Shown here: positions 8,690 to 16,886 of the stretch, one piece after another
How positions within the stretch are numbered: the first letter of the stretch is position 1
Layout: each line of letters opens with the position of its first letter
IMG/VR virus record: IMGVR_UViG_3300006752_006525
Coordinates: 1 to 64,000 of that record
Reading direction: 5' to 3' (one strand)
Length of the DNA: 64,000 bases
Origin: a virus
Notes under the pieces: generated by a model
What the model was told of the DNA's origin: nothing
The model's input: the letters and a program-made list of their open reading frames with translations, nothing else
The model's database searches: none
Translations under genes and position numbers: made by a program

Positions 8690-9065
8690 ACTAGTTTTCG
8701 TCTACGGAACTCTCAAAACCGGTAACACAACCAGAGGAATGCAATATTTCGAAGGTGCTGAGTTTGTGGGTGAAGGCATTACCTCGGATAACATACATGA
8801 CATCTTTGACTTGGGAAGTTTTCCTGCTGTCACAGAAGGCAAGTATAAAATCAAAGGAGAAGTATATGCTGTCGATGATGAAACATTTGAATACTTAGAT
8901 GCAATTGAAGGGTATCCAGATTTCTATAATAGGAAAAAAATATCAGTTAATATATCATCTGCTAAAGTAACAGCATATATGTATTTTATTGATAGGGTAA
9001 CCCTTTTGAATTCATACAAAACATCACCAGTAGGAGCAATTGGTGATACTAAGGAGTGGAATTAA
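8676..9065 (+). CDS. Gamma-glutamylcyclotransferase-fold (AIG2/GGCT-like) protein
   Basis: 129 aa, GTG start placed by GAGGAA eight bases upstream. VYGTLKTG (residues 9-16) is the substrate-loop motif of the GGCT fold, and Glu78 in AIEGYP occupies the catalytic acid position. Family members release 5-oxoproline from gamma-glutamyl peptides or amines. The substrate here is unknown, though a link to glutathione or gamma-glutamyl compounds is the simplest reading. Confidence 0.8.
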   Translation: MKKPRLVFVYGTLKTGNTTRGMQYFEGAEFVGEGITSDNIHDIFDLGSFPAVTEGKYKIKGEVYAVDDETFEYLDAIEGYPDFYNRKKISVNISSAKVTAYMYFIDRVTLLNSYKTSPVGAIGDTKEWN

Positions 9066-9761
9066 ATGGCTAAATTTAGATATAGAATTGAAGCAGGCAA
9101 CTACGGTGGTGAACTCACTGTCGGCGAAGTACCAGCAGAATTTGTTGAGTATTGGAAACATGAGGAGCAAGAAGACCTCATTGATCAAGTAATATCATTT
9201 GATGATATGGATGATGATGAACCTGAAGATGCATTAGAGAATCCTGATGGACCACCAATGGTAGACAATTACTGGCATGACATTGATGATCTAGAACATC
9301 AAAATGGTTGTTATTCAGATGGCAGTTGGACAGTTACACCTGTACCAACAGACGGTTCAGATGATTGGGCATACGAAGATTCAATCGAAGTTGAACCTAC
9401 TCACATGTACAGCAGAGAATGTTACAGTTCAGATGAGGTTGACGAAGAGTACGAAGATCAAACTGTGCCTGTGTTAGCATTTCACAGTTCAGAGAAAGGT
9501 ACATTTGCATGTTGGTTCTTGGATACCGATGAACAGTTTGATGCAGAGAAATTGAGATTTGGCAGTTGTGAAAGTGACCTTGCAGATCTTGTTGAAGCAG
9601 TTTACTACGGCAAAGAAGAACTTGAAGCAAACTATGATTACAATGACACAACTGGCAAGGCATACTATGCTCATGTTGGTTACGTGAATAGAAAGTGGCA
9701 TGACCCACTTGATCATTACACTGTTGAACAGTTAGAGGAAGATGGCTACTTTGACGAATGA
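9066..9761 (+). CDS. Acidic hypothetical protein, 231 aa
   Basis: Very Asp/Glu-rich (for example FDDMDDDEPEDALE and DEVDEEYED), with aromatic-rich C-terminal repeats. It begins immediately after the preceding stop behind AAGGAG. No catalytic motif or membrane segment is seen. Such acidity is compatible with a DNA-mimic or a partner of basic proteins, but nothing proves this. Confidence 0.6.
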   Translation: MAKFRYRIEAGNYGGELTVGEVPAEFVEYWKHEEQEDLIDQVISFDDMDDDEPEDALENPDGPPMVDNYWHDIDDLEHQNGCYSDGSWTVTPVPTDGSDDWAYEDSIEVEPTHMYSRECYSSDEVDEEYEDQTVPVLAFHSSEKGTFACWFLDTDEQFDAEKLRFGSCESDLADLVEAVYYGKEELEANYDYNDTTGKAYYAHVGYVNRKWHDPLDHYTVEQLEEDGYFDE

Positions 9762-10024
9762 GTATGTACGGCCATCCGGCTTACACTAGGTACCCACATT
9801 TGAAACCAGGCCCAACAGATGCCAAGTACACCAAGTGGCAAAAAGTATTTGCGTGGCGGCCCATTAAAACACTTAGTGAACAACGAGTGTGGCTTAAATA
9901 CGTGTACAGGAGAGAAAGGATTGTAGAATGGACACCTCCTCAATTTCCTGAAGGTGCATTTAATCGTGTTGAATACGAAACAGTTGAAAAAATAATAGAA
10001 CGAAAATTAGCAGGAACTAGTTAA
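9758..10024 (+). CDS. Hypothetical protein, 88 aa
   Basis: Basic and aromatic-rich (YTKWQKVFAW, VWLKYVYRRERIVEW), contrasting with the acidic protein it overlaps by four bases (ATGA). No family was recognised. The last base is shared with the next start (TAATG). Confidence 0.6.
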   Translation: MSMYGHPAYTRYPHLKPGPTDAKYTKWQKVFAWRPIKTLSEQRVWLKYVYRRERIVEWTPPQFPEGAFNRVEYETVEKIIERKLAGTS

Positions 10025-11067
10025 TGTTAAATGAATCCAGACGTGTATTCGATACAGTTGTTACAGAAGCGTCTGTAAAAGATAACGCTCACAAAGGCAC
10101 ACTTGAACTATCTATATACGGTGATAGTTTTGCTGATCCTACTAACACAGAAATGTGTGACCCAGACCATTTAGATGCTCAGCCGTGGCCTAGTTTATTA
10201 GCAGAATACTTTTTAGGAATGGCAGGTGCTGATCTGTCTGAAGAAGATTATGAAGACACTCTCAGAGGACATTCGTACAAAGGGCCTGTTGAAATAAAAG
10301 GTCGAGGTGGCACCAACCTATGGTGGTCACTTAATAACCTAATTGCTGACATCAACGAAACTGACGAAATTAAAAATGTAGTTTTTGTACACACAAATCC
10401 ACAACGTATTATTTCCCTGCTAGAACCAAATGAAACTAGGTCTTTCCTGTCACCGCAATTTGCACATATAGAAGACGAATTACAGGGTGAAGACAATATT
10501 CAAAATTATATAAATCTATTTTTCAAGTACAGCCACGATGTAATGTTAAATGACATGTTTGGACAAATGGTTTTTGATACTGTACAAAACTTGTCAAAAC
10601 AACACAACTTCAATTTAATTAATGTTATGCCATTTAGAAACTCTGGCCCTAGTATACCTTTCATGCCTGATGTTCCAGTAGTGGACGTAGAAAACAGAGC
10701 AGGACCAGTGATATCAGGATTGCAAAATATATGTTTTGGTGAAACTGGAACACCAAGTCGGTACATGAATAATGGTGACTTCCATGACTGTTGGCTACCA
10801 CCGCATAACGATGCTGATACAAAATGGGAGTTCCATGGCAGAGACTTGCGTTTGTGTCATATGAATATTGATAACAATAATCTGTTAGCACAGACAATAC
10901 TAGATCTTTTCAATCAAATGAAAGATGTTGATGTTGATCATGGCGGTAGTCCTATCATTGATTTATATCATCAGGGCAAATGGGTTAGCACCAAAGAAAA
11001 ATGGAATTACTATAATTCCGCAGAATGGATTGATAGTGTTTATGACTATGAGGGCAATAAACAATGA
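10024..11067 (+). CDS. SGNH/GDSL-hydrolase-like protein
   Basis: 347 aa. [10 protein letters not shown] (residues ~31-40) fits block I of SGNH hydrolases with the nucleophilic Ser. GRGGTNLWW resembles the Gly/Asn blocks, and [15 protein letters not shown] near the C-terminus could supply the catalytic His. Family members are esterases, or acyl- or sugar-O-acetyl hydrolases. In this neighbourhood a role on surface polysaccharide or lipid is possible, but the large central part is unlike any family I know. The next gene overlaps it by four bases. Confidence 0.5.
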   Translation: MLNESRRVFDTVVTEASVKDNAHKGTLELSIYGDSFADPTNTEMCDPDHLDAQPWPSLLAEYFLGMAGADLSEEDYEDTLRGHSYKGPVEIKGRGGTNLWWSLNNLIADINETDEIKNVVFVHTNPQRIISLLEPNETRSFLSPQFAHIEDELQGEDNIQNYINLFFKYSHDVMLNDMFGQMVFDTVQNLSKQHNFNLINVMPFRNSGPSIPFMPDVPVVDVENRAGPVISGLQNICFGETGTPSRYMNNGDFHDCWLPPHNDADTKWEFHGRDLRLCHMNIDNNNLLAQTILDLFNQMKDVDVDHGGSPIIDLYHQGKWVSTKEKWNYYNSAEWIDSVYDYEGNKQ

Positions 11068-12182
11068 GAATTGAACGTGACGTAAAATTAGATTATGCTG
11101 ATGTACTGTTTAGACCTAAAAGAAGTGAAATAGGCAGTCGCAAGGACGTTGACTTAAACAGAGAATATAATTTTAGGAATAGCGGCAAAACGTACAGAGG
11201 TATTCCTATCATGGCCGCTAACATGGATGGTGTTGGTACATTTGATATGGCATTACCATTGGCTAAAAAAGGAATGTTTACCTGTTTAGCAAAAAGTTAT
11301 CAACCTGCAGAAATTTGGGATTGGTTAAATAATCATACTAACAAAGATGATTTGCGTCAAACAGTTGCAGTCAGCACAGGCATCACAGACATTGATCTCG
11401 AACGCATTGATAAAACATTATCACTCAGCAGATCTATTGACTATGTGTGTATTGATGTTGCTAATGGCTATTCAGAAAGATTTATAGATTTTGTTAAACG
11501 TTTTAGAGACAATCATCCTAATGTAACTATCATTGCAGGCAATGTTGTTACTCCGGATATCACAGAGGAGTTAATATTAAATGGAGCGGATATCGTTAAA
11601 GTGGGCATTGGCCCTGGTAGTGTTTGCACTACTCGGATTAAAACTGGTGTGGGCTATCCACAATTATCAGCAGTCATTGAATGTGCAGATGCCGCTCATG
11701 GTCTTGGCGGACACATCATCGCTGATGGCGGATGCAGTTCACCAGGTGACGTAGCAAAAGCATTTGGTGCTGGAGCAGACTTTGTGATGCTGGGCGGTAT
11801 GTTGTCAGGCACAGACGAAGGCGGTGGCGAAGTAATTACAAAAACTTTTATTACTGATGAACAAGCACCTAGCACAAGTGCAGGAGTAGGTAAAAAAGTT
11901 GAGAAACAATTTGTACAATTTTATGGTATGAGCAGTACCGCGGCACAGGAGAAACATGGTGGAACAAAAGAGTATAGAGCAAGTGAAGGCCGGGTGGTTC
12001 GTGTACCTTACAAAGGTCCTGTCGAATCCGTTATTGGAGACATTCTTGGCGGTCTCCGCAGTACTTGTACTTATGTTGGTGCAAAGAGTTTGAAAGAACT
12101 CAGCAAACGCACTACTTTTGTGCAAGTTAACAATGGCAAACAATTCAACACCACTTACGAACCATTTACTGTTGGTGAATAA
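11064..12182 (+). CDS. guaC: GMP reductase
   Basis: 372 aa. The sequence follows E. coli GuaC nearly block for block: [52 protein letters not shown] with catalytic Cys188 (Cys186 in E. coli), [19 protein letters not shown], and [18 protein letters not shown]. It deaminates GMP to IMP with NADPH, interconverting guanine and adenine pools. It is about 25 residues longer than E. coli GuaC, mostly at the C-terminus. It has no CBS domains, unlike IMP dehydrogenase. The ATGA overlap with the SGNH-like gene shows co-translation. nadE lies 29 bp downstream. Confidence 0.95.
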   Translation: MRIERDVKLDYADVLFRPKRSEIGSRKDVDLNREYNFRNSGKTYRGIPIMAANMDGVGTFDMALPLAKKGMFTCLAKSYQPAEIWDWLNNHTNKDDLRQTVAVSTGITDIDLERIDKTLSLSRSIDYVCIDVANGYSERFIDFVKRFRDNHPNVTIIAGNVVTPDITEELILNGADIVKVGIGPGSVCTTRIKTGVGYPQLSAVIECADAAHGLGGHIIADGGCSSPGDVAKAFGAGADFVMLGGMLSGTDEGGGEVITKTFITDEQAPSTSAGVGKKVEKQFVQFYGMSSTAAQEKHGGTKEYRASEGRVVRVPYKGPVESVIGDILGGLRSTCTYVGAKSLKELSKRTTFVQVNNGKQFNTTYEPFTVGE

Positions 12183-12210
12183 TAGGTGTTTTAATAAATA
12201 AAATTAAATT

Positions 12211-13155
12211 ATGAGCATACAAGAAAATATTCAAAGGTACAACAGAGATCCTTCTCTGTCACCTTGGTTTCAAGAGAGACTCACAGATCTTATTTCTTAT
12301 GGAGTCTATCACAATAATATAGCAGATTTAAGTAGATCTGTTGTCAGCGAATTAGCAAAGTACAAAATCCAACATGGTATAGATAATATTGTACTTGGCA
12401 TGAGTGGCGGCATAGACAGTGCTGTTACTGCCGCACTATTCAAGAATGCTGGATGGAATGTTACAGGTGTAGTAATGCCTATACATCAAAATCCAGAAGA
12501 AACTAACAGAGGCATAGAAGCATGTAATGCATTAGGTATTAGAATGCTAAAGATTGACCTTACTGATGCCTTTGACAACTTAGTAGAATTTTATCAAAAC
12601 ACAGATGTTGACTTCCACAAAGAACTTGTTGGTGTTAACATGAAAGAACAAAATATTAGAAAGGGTAACATTCGAGCCAGACTTAGAATGATTACACTTT
12701 ATAATCTAGCAAGTAAACTAGGAGGTTGTGTGGCAAGTACAGATAACTTCTCAGAACTTGCGGCAGGGTTTTGGACATTGCATGGTGATGTTGGTGACGT
12801 CTCACCTATCCAAGCAATGACCAAGAGCTGGGAGATACCTGCGTTAGCAGAATATCTCGGAGTACCACAAAGCATTGTGGAGGCAAAACCTACAGACGGT
12901 TTAGGCATTGCCGACGGTGACGAGGACCAATTTGGTTTTAGTTACTTGGAGTTCGATATCGCTCTATTCTCTCTTATGAGGGGTGGAGTCGATATGGAAT
13001 CACTTAACGAGCAAGATAAAGCGATTGTTCAGGCTGTCGCTGACAGAGTGAGGAGTACTACTTACAAACGAGCAAATCCTTTCAATCTTGTACACCCGTT
13101 CGATAGTTCACGTTATGAGGACTTAGAACAATTAGATATATATCTTAGGAGTTGA
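12211..13155 (+). CDS. nadE: NAD+ synthetase (ammonia-dependent type)
   Basis: 314 aa. P-loop pyrophosphatase motif SGGIDS at residues 65-70. GNIRARLRMITLYNLA and ASTDNFSELAAGFWTLHGD match the NadE dimer/ATP region, and KPTDGLGIADGDEDQFGF the deamido-NAD loop. There is no glutaminase domain, so ammonia (or free glutamine hydrolysis elsewhere) supplies nitrogen. It makes NAD+ from nicotinate adenine dinucleotide in the cytosol. No Shine-Dalgarno site is seen before the ATG; the gap holds TAATAAATA, which may be a late-promoter variant. QueC was considered and excluded on these motifs. Confidence 0.92.
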   Translation: MSIQENIQRYNRDPSLSPWFQERLTDLISYGVYHNNIADLSRSVVSELAKYKIQHGIDNIVLGMSGGIDSAVTAALFKNAGWNVTGVVMPIHQNPEETNRGIEACNALGIRMLKIDLTDAFDNLVEFYQNTDVDFHKELVGVNMKEQNIRKGNIRARLRMITLYNLASKLGGCVASTDNFSELAAGFWTLHGDVGDVSPIQAMTKSWEIPALAEYLGVPQSIVEAKPTDGLGIADGDEDQFGFSYLEFDIALFSLMRGGVDMESLNEQDKAIVQAVADRVRSTTYKRANPFNLVHPFDSSRYEDLEQLDIYLRS

Positions 13156-13157
13156 TT

Positions 13158-13469
13158 ATGGAAATTGTATTCATTATTGGTCTCTTAGTATTGGGTGGTG
13201 TTGTTTACTACTTTAACAAAGACAAAGGTCTTGACGTCAACAATGACGGAAAGGTTGATGTTGCTGATGTTAAAGAAGCAGTAGAAAATGCCAAGGCAGG
13301 CGTTAAAGCAGAAGTTAAAAAACTTCCTACACTTGCTAAACTCAAAGCACAAACTAAAGCACAACTTGAGGAATTAGGTCGTGATTTTGGTGTTGAGCTA
13401 GACAAGAGAAAAAACAAAGATACAATGATTGCCGATCTTAAAAAAGGCATCAAAGATCAAAAGAAGTAA
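13158..13469 (+). CDS. Membrane-anchored EF-hand/dockerin-loop protein with SAP-like tail
   Basis: 103 aa. An N-terminal helix (residues 3-19) anchors it. A Ca-binding-type loop D26-x-N28-x-D30-G-K-x-D34-x-x-D37 follows. The C-terminal LAKLKAQTKAQLEELGRDFG resembles HeH/SAP or Rho-N-type helix-turn-helix segments. The start is set by AGGAG six bases upstream. A rho-independent terminator follows. The function is unknown; an envelope or DNA-membrane link is speculative. Confidence 0.6.
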   Translation: MEIVFIIGLLVLGGVVYYFNKDKGLDVNNDGKVDVADVKEAVENAKAGVKAEVKKLPTLAKLKAQTKAQLEELGRDFGVELDKRKNKDTMIADLKKGIKDQKK

Positions 13470-13491
13470 TTCTTTTGTTTGCAAACATAAG

Positions 13492-13515
13492 AAGCCAGCT
13501 CTATGCTGGCTTTTT
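13492..13515 (+). terminator. Rho-independent terminator
   Basis: Perfect 8-bp stem AAGCCAGC/GCTGGCTT with loop TCTAT and a run of five T. It ends the transcript of the 4.5-13.5 kb block. Confidence 0.85.
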
Positions 13516-13538
13516 ATTCTTTAACGTAAATACACTAT

Positions 13539-15008
13539 ATGAAAGTTTTAATTCTCAGTGAAAACACAGTGGGAACTGACCTGTATACCAGTAATACATA
13601 CAGAAATATAGGAGCCACAGATGTTGCTAGAAGACTCGATAGCAGAGGAATAGAGAACACCATAATTGATTGGTTCAGTCATTGGCCCAAAGACCTATTA
13701 CTAGATTCTATAATAACTTATCTTAAGGACTCTAAAGACCCAATTATTGCATTAAGTACGCCGTTTAGTAATCATGTAACTTATTCAATTGAGAACGTTT
13801 TGTTGCAGGTTAAGCAAGAAATACCACATGTCAAAATACTCCTTGGTGGCAATAGATACTTTGAAAAAGGACTCTTAAATTTAGTTGATTATTTCTTTGT
13901 TGGTCGCAGTATGGAGATATTTGAAGCATGGTTAGATGATGAGGACATGAGCAGGTTTGCTACACCTTATCCTAATGTGTTTATAAATCGCAACGTAGAT
14001 GTCAACATTGAGAAGCCTGTGATTGGTTACTTCAGAGACTGTGACTTTATCACTAGCAAGGACATTGTGGGATTTGAATTAGGTTTAGGTTGTAAATTTA
14101 ATTGTAGTTTTTGCAGTTTTGATTTGCGTAATACAAAAAATCCATTACTGCAACAATCTGAATATATAACTCAATTCATGGAACACATGAATAACAAGTA
14201 CGGTTCAGAACATTTTTATCTTGCTGATGACACCTGTAATGATGATACCCAAAAACTTAGAACACTGTTAGAAGTAAAAAACAATTTAGACTTTGATCCA
14301 AAGTTGGCCGGGTTTTTTAGGGTTGAACTGTTTGGTATGCAAGAACAACAAGAGCTTTGGGAACAATTAAAAATATCAGGTGTTAGTTTTGGTATTGAAA
14401 CTTTAGAAAGTAGCAGTGCAAAGTTGGCAAACAAAAGTGGTAACATACACAAGACAGTTGACATTCTCAAAAAACTAAAACAATTATCTCCTGAAACACT
14501 AATAAGCAGTGGAATAATTTTAGGTCTTAGAGGAGAAAGTGAACAAAGTTTTCTCAACAATATAAAACGTATAGCGGACGAAAAATTATTAGATGCATTG
14601 TATATCAGTGTACTGGAACTTGGCAAACCCAACAGTGATGTATATGACGATAACTATGTAAGCGATATGAGTGCTAACCCTGAAAAGTATGGTTACACAA
14701 TCACTGAAGAAGAAGATTTCAGAGTCAGTAAAAAATTAATGCATTGGAAGAACGAATGGACTGATTCTAAATCTGCACTCACAATCAGAGACAAGGCAGA
14801 TGCTTACTTGAGGTCTGTTAATTTTCCAACAGGGTTGAGTTCATTTGAATACTTGAACTTTATGGCGCATGGTGTTGTGAGTAATGTTCCTGACATGGTG
14901 GCATACACACAACAAATTAAAAAGCGATCTCTGAGTGTTGCAAAAAAGATTCGCAAACAATATTTCACTCAAAAGTCAGAATGGTTCAAAAATAACCAGA
15001 AAACTTAA
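13539..15008 (+). CDS. Radical SAM protein 1 with B12-binding-like N-terminal domain
   Basis: 489 aa. Residues 1-~160 look like a Rossmann/B12-binding-type domain (VLILSENT start, KILLGGNRYF) but have no DxHxxG motif, so cobalamin may not bind. The radical SAM ligand set is Cys185-x3-Cys189-x2-Cys192 in LGCKFNCSFC. FGIETLES and IILGLRGE follow as the usual SAM-barrel strands. A paralogue lies at 24940. These enzymes use a [4Fe-4S] cluster and SAM to start radical chemistry; the substrate is unknown. It has no Shine-Dalgarno site. The SufE, A-type and NfuA genes nearby could supply its cluster. Confidence 0.88.
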   Translation: MKVLILSENTVGTDLYTSNTYRNIGATDVARRLDSRGIENTIIDWFSHWPKDLLLDSIITYLKDSKDPIIALSTPFSNHVTYSIENVLLQVKQEIPHVKILLGGNRYFEKGLLNLVDYFFVGRSMEIFEAWLDDEDMSRFATPYPNVFINRNVDVNIEKPVIGYFRDCDFITSKDIVGFELGLGCKFNCSFCSFDLRNTKNPLLQQSEYITQFMEHMNNKYGSEHFYLADDTCNDDTQKLRTLLEVKNNLDFDPKLAGFFRVELFGMQEQQELWEQLKISGVSFGIETLESSSAKLANKSGNIHKTVDILKKLKQLSPETLISSGIILGLRGESEQSFLNNIKRIADEKLLDALYISVLELGKPNSDVYDDNYVSDMSANPEKYGYTITEEEDFRVSKKLMHWKNEWTDSKSALTIRDKADAYLRSVNFPTGLSSFEYLNFMAHGVVSNVPDMVAYTQQIKKRSLSVAKKIRKQYFTQKSEWFKNNQKT

Positions 15009-15025
15009 CTGATGTTTTAACTATT

Positions 15026-15033
15026 GATAAATA
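15026..15033 (+). promoter_or_regulatory. Late promoter GATAAATA
   Basis: The octamer in context TTGATAAATAG precedes a structured leader and the 53-aa membrane protein. Confidence 0.75.
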
Positions 15034-15037
15034 GATG

Positions 15038-15149
15038 TTGGAAGGTAGGGCACTTCCCTTCCACAACAATGTAAATGTTGATGCCTCGGGCTATTATGCC
15101 TACACTATGTATGTGTATGAGGGTCTACAAAAGTTAAGGAACTTTTTTT
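15038..15149 (+). ncRNA. Candidate structured leader or small RNA
   Basis: Begins just after a late promoter and ends in a terminator-like hairpin. A 5' hairpin can pair GTTGGAAGG with CCTTCCACAAC. A three-way junction follows: CCTC (15084-15087) with GAGG (15119-15122), enclosing GGC/GCC (15089-15100) and TACAC/GTGTA (15101-15117). The closing stem AAAAGTT/AACTTTT ends in seven T. It is either a free small RNA or an attenuator for the gene at 15218. The pairing was done by hand and no RNA family was recognised. Confidence 0.5.
15129..15149 (+). terminator. Terminator-like hairpin inside leader
   Basis: AAAAGTT, loop AAGG, AACTTTT, with seven consecutive T. It lies between a late promoter and the ORF at 15218, so it either terminates a short RNA or attenuates the gene. 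Confidence 0.55.
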
Positions 15150-15217
15150 ACACTGAGCTGTGCTCGTAAGAGGCAGTGAACGAAGTTGCTAAATTTAATT
15201 TAGGACTGGAGAATAAC

Positions 15218-15379
15218 ATGACAACCTTGACAAAGGTTGCTCACTCAATCACCGATACCTGGAACGAGTTCAAAGACCGCGTCTGCAACGACGGACACTT
15301 TTGCGATGATATTGCAATGGGTTTTTTGAGTCTAACTACGGCATGGATGATGTGGGTGGCTATGCAACCAATTATGTAA
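15218..15379 (+). CDS. Small membrane protein, 53 aa
   Basis: The start (MTTLTK) is chosen because GGAG lies six bases before it. Residues ~32-50 (IAMGFLSLTTAWMMWVAMQ) form one transmembrane helix. The N-terminal half is amphipathic (ITDTWNEFKDRVCNDGH). It is late-expressed by position. Lysis-related or envelope roles are possible, with no direct evidence. Confidence 0.6.
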   Translation: MTTLTKVAHSITDTWNEFKDRVCNDGHFCDDIAMGFLSLTTAWMMWVAMQPIM

Positions 15380-15427
15380 CAAAAAACACTCGTGGTTCAC
15401 TTCCGTGGGCCACAACCTAACTCAGGA

Positions 15428-15435
15428 TATAAATA
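15428..15435 (+). promoter_or_regulatory. Late promoter TATAAATA
   Basis: Exact T4-type octamer six bases before the ATG of the SufE-like gene; the message would be leaderless or nearly so. Confidence 0.55.
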
Positions 15436-15440
15436 TCAGT

Positions 15441-15833
15441 ATGTCATCATTAGAAGAATACAATGCTCAAGCATTGCCAATTGATAATCCAAACGATTAT
15501 GTCGCTTGGTTAAACTCCATATCAGATGGAGTACTTACTAAAGTTACAGCAAGAAATGAAGAAGACTATGTAGCAGGTTGTAGTTCACCTGTATGGATTA
15601 CAGGTGCTAAGAATGCTGATGGTACATTTAGTTTTACTTTTCTTTCCGACAGTAAGTTTGTTAATGGCATTGGTAAAATACTCACAGACGTTTACGGTAA
15701 CAAAACTAAACAAGAGATTTTACAAGTTAAATTTAGAGATTTTGACAATATAACAAGATTTTTATTGTTTGAAAGAAAACGATCATTTCAAAAATTCATC
15801 AATAAAATATACAGTATTGCACTTAGTGATTGA
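15441..15833 (+). CDS. sufE: SufE-like sulfur-acceptor protein
   Basis: 130 aa (E. coli SufE is 138). Residues 43-52, YVAGCSSPVW, match the SufE active-site signature VxGCQSQVW, with the persulfide-accepting Cys47 (Cys51 in E. coli). The following GTFSFTFLSDSKFVNGIGKIL matches the SDAxIVRGLxALL strand-helix. SufE takes sulfur from the SufS cysteine desulfurase and passes it to the scaffold. No SufS or SufBCD is present in the window, so it would work with host enzymes. The start codon sits directly after a TATAAATA element. It is followed by clpP and then the A-type carrier. Confidence 0.85.
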   Translation: MSSLEEYNAQALPIDNPNDYVAWLNSISDGVLTKVTARNEEDYVAGCSSPVWITGAKNADGTFSFTFLSDSKFVNGIGKILTDVYGNKTKQEILQVKFRDFDNITRFLLFERKRSFQKFINKIYSIALSD

Positions 15834-15858
15834 CATACTTAACAAATTGTTATACAAT
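15830..15858 (+). promoter_or_regulatory. Sigma70-type promoter of clpP
   Basis: TTGACA (15830-15835), 17 bp, TACAAT (15853-15858). A leader of about 20 bases with a weak CAGGT site precedes the ATG. Confidence 0.65.
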
Positions 15859-15884
15859 TAACTTTTAACAAACAGGTAATAAAA

Positions 15885-16475
15885 ATGAATTTTGTCCCAT
15901 ACGTAATTGAAAAAACAAGTGCAGGAGAGCGTAGTTACGATATCTACAGCAGACTGCTAAAAGAAAGAATTGTATTTCTCAACGGAGAAGTCAATGATGC
16001 AGTAAGTAATAGCATTTGTGCTCAGTTACTATTCCTAGAAGCAGATGATCCAGACACAGACATCAACTTCTATATCAATTCACCTGGGGGTGTTGTAACA
16101 GCAGGTATGGCAATGTATGACACAATGCAATACATCAAGCCAGAAGTATCGACTATTGTAATGGGACAAGCGGCCAGCATGGGTTCATTCCTTGCTAACG
16201 CAGGTGCACCAGGTAAACGTTTTATGTTACCAGGAGCAAGGCACATGATTCATCAACCATTAGGTGGTGCTCAAGGACAAGCAAGTGATATTGAAATACG
16301 TGCTAAAGAGATTGTGCGTATCAAACGTGAACTCACAGAAGCATACGTTAAGCACAACACTGCTGGTAAAACATACGAAGAGTTTGAATCAGCAATGGAT
16401 CGTGATAACTTTATGACTGCCCAAGAAGCATTAGACTTTGGCCTTGTAGACGAAATCATTACCAAGCGAATTTAA
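15885..16475 (+). CDS. clpP: ClpP serine protease
   Basis: 196 aa mature-like length. The catalytic triad is intact: Ser98 in GQAASMGS, His123 in HMIHQP and Asp172 in MDRDNF, each one residue from E. coli 97/122/171. [15 protein letters not shown], the oxyanion region, is conserved. ClpP forms a tetradecameric barrel that degrades proteins fed by Clp ATPases. A cognate ATPase with a ClpP-binding loop lies at 32852. The gene has its own early-type promoter. Confidence 0.96.
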   Translation: MNFVPYVIEKTSAGERSYDIYSRLLKERIVFLNGEVNDAVSNSICAQLLFLEADDPDTDINFYINSPGGVVTAGMAMYDTMQYIKPEVSTIVMGQAASMGSFLANAGAPGKRFMLPGARHMIHQPLGGAQGQASDIEIRAKEIVRIKRELTEAYVKHNTAGKTYEEFESAMDRDNFMTAQEALDFGLVDEIITKRI

Positions 16476-16520
16476 TTCACATACTATATAAACAATGCTT
16501 TAATTGTGTTAAATAGTAGT

Positions 16521-16886
16521 ATGGAGATTAAAACATTTGATCCTAACCAGGATCTAGTAACCCTAACAGAAAGTGCCCAACAACACTTTCTTGCTCAAAC
16601 AGAAGGTGCTGATGCTATTGGCATTAAGTTAAGTTTGACTGGCGGAGGTTGTGCAGGTTTTATGTACGACTGGAAATTGATCAGCGATATATCAGACATC
16701 AACTTAACAGACTACAGCAAAGAATACAACGGTTGGACATTTTATTTAGACACGTTAAGTAAACAGTATCTAGCAGGCAGTACCATAGAATTGGTCACAG
16801 GCATTGCTGGACAACACATAGAAATCAAAGCACCATTAGCAGACAGTGCATGTGGTTGCGGGGAATCAGTAACATTTAGCATATGA
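16521..16886 (+). CDS. A-type Fe-S carrier (IscA/SufA/ErpA family)
   Basis: 121 aa. It carries the three-cysteine ligand set: Cys44 in TGGGCAGF and Cys111-Gly-Cys113 in CGCG near the C-terminus, as in IscA/SufA/ErpA. These proteins carry [2Fe-2S] or [4Fe-4S] clusters from scaffold to apoenzyme. The acidic insertion between strands (ISDISDINLTDYSKEYNG) is slightly longer than usual. ATG at 16521 is preceded by GTTAAATAGTAGT, similar to the upstream of the 47211 minus-strand gene and perhaps a weak late promoter. Its stop overlaps the next gene (ATGA). Confidence 0.9.
   Translation: MEIKTFDPNQDLVTLTESAQQHFLAQTEGADAIGIKLSLTGGGCAGFMYDWKLISDISDINLTDYSKEYNGWTFYLDTLSKQYLAGSTIELVTGIAGQHIEIKAPLADSACGCGESVTFSI

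Noticed and set aside
11064-12182. IMP dehydrogenase as the identity of the purine enzyme
   Set aside because: It has no CBS domains, and the N- and C-terminal blocks follow GuaC closely.
12211-13155. QueC (preQ0 synthase) as the identity of the P-loop enzyme
   Set aside because: The TDNFSELAAGFWTLHGD and deamido-NAD loop segments are specific to NAD synthetase. The C-terminal zinc Cys cluster of QueC is missing.
15035-15169. 44-codon ORF (ATG to TAA) inside the late leader
   Set aside because: Its ATG is one base after the late octamer, upstream of the expected transcription start. The stretch contains a terminator-like hairpin, so a structured RNA explains it better.
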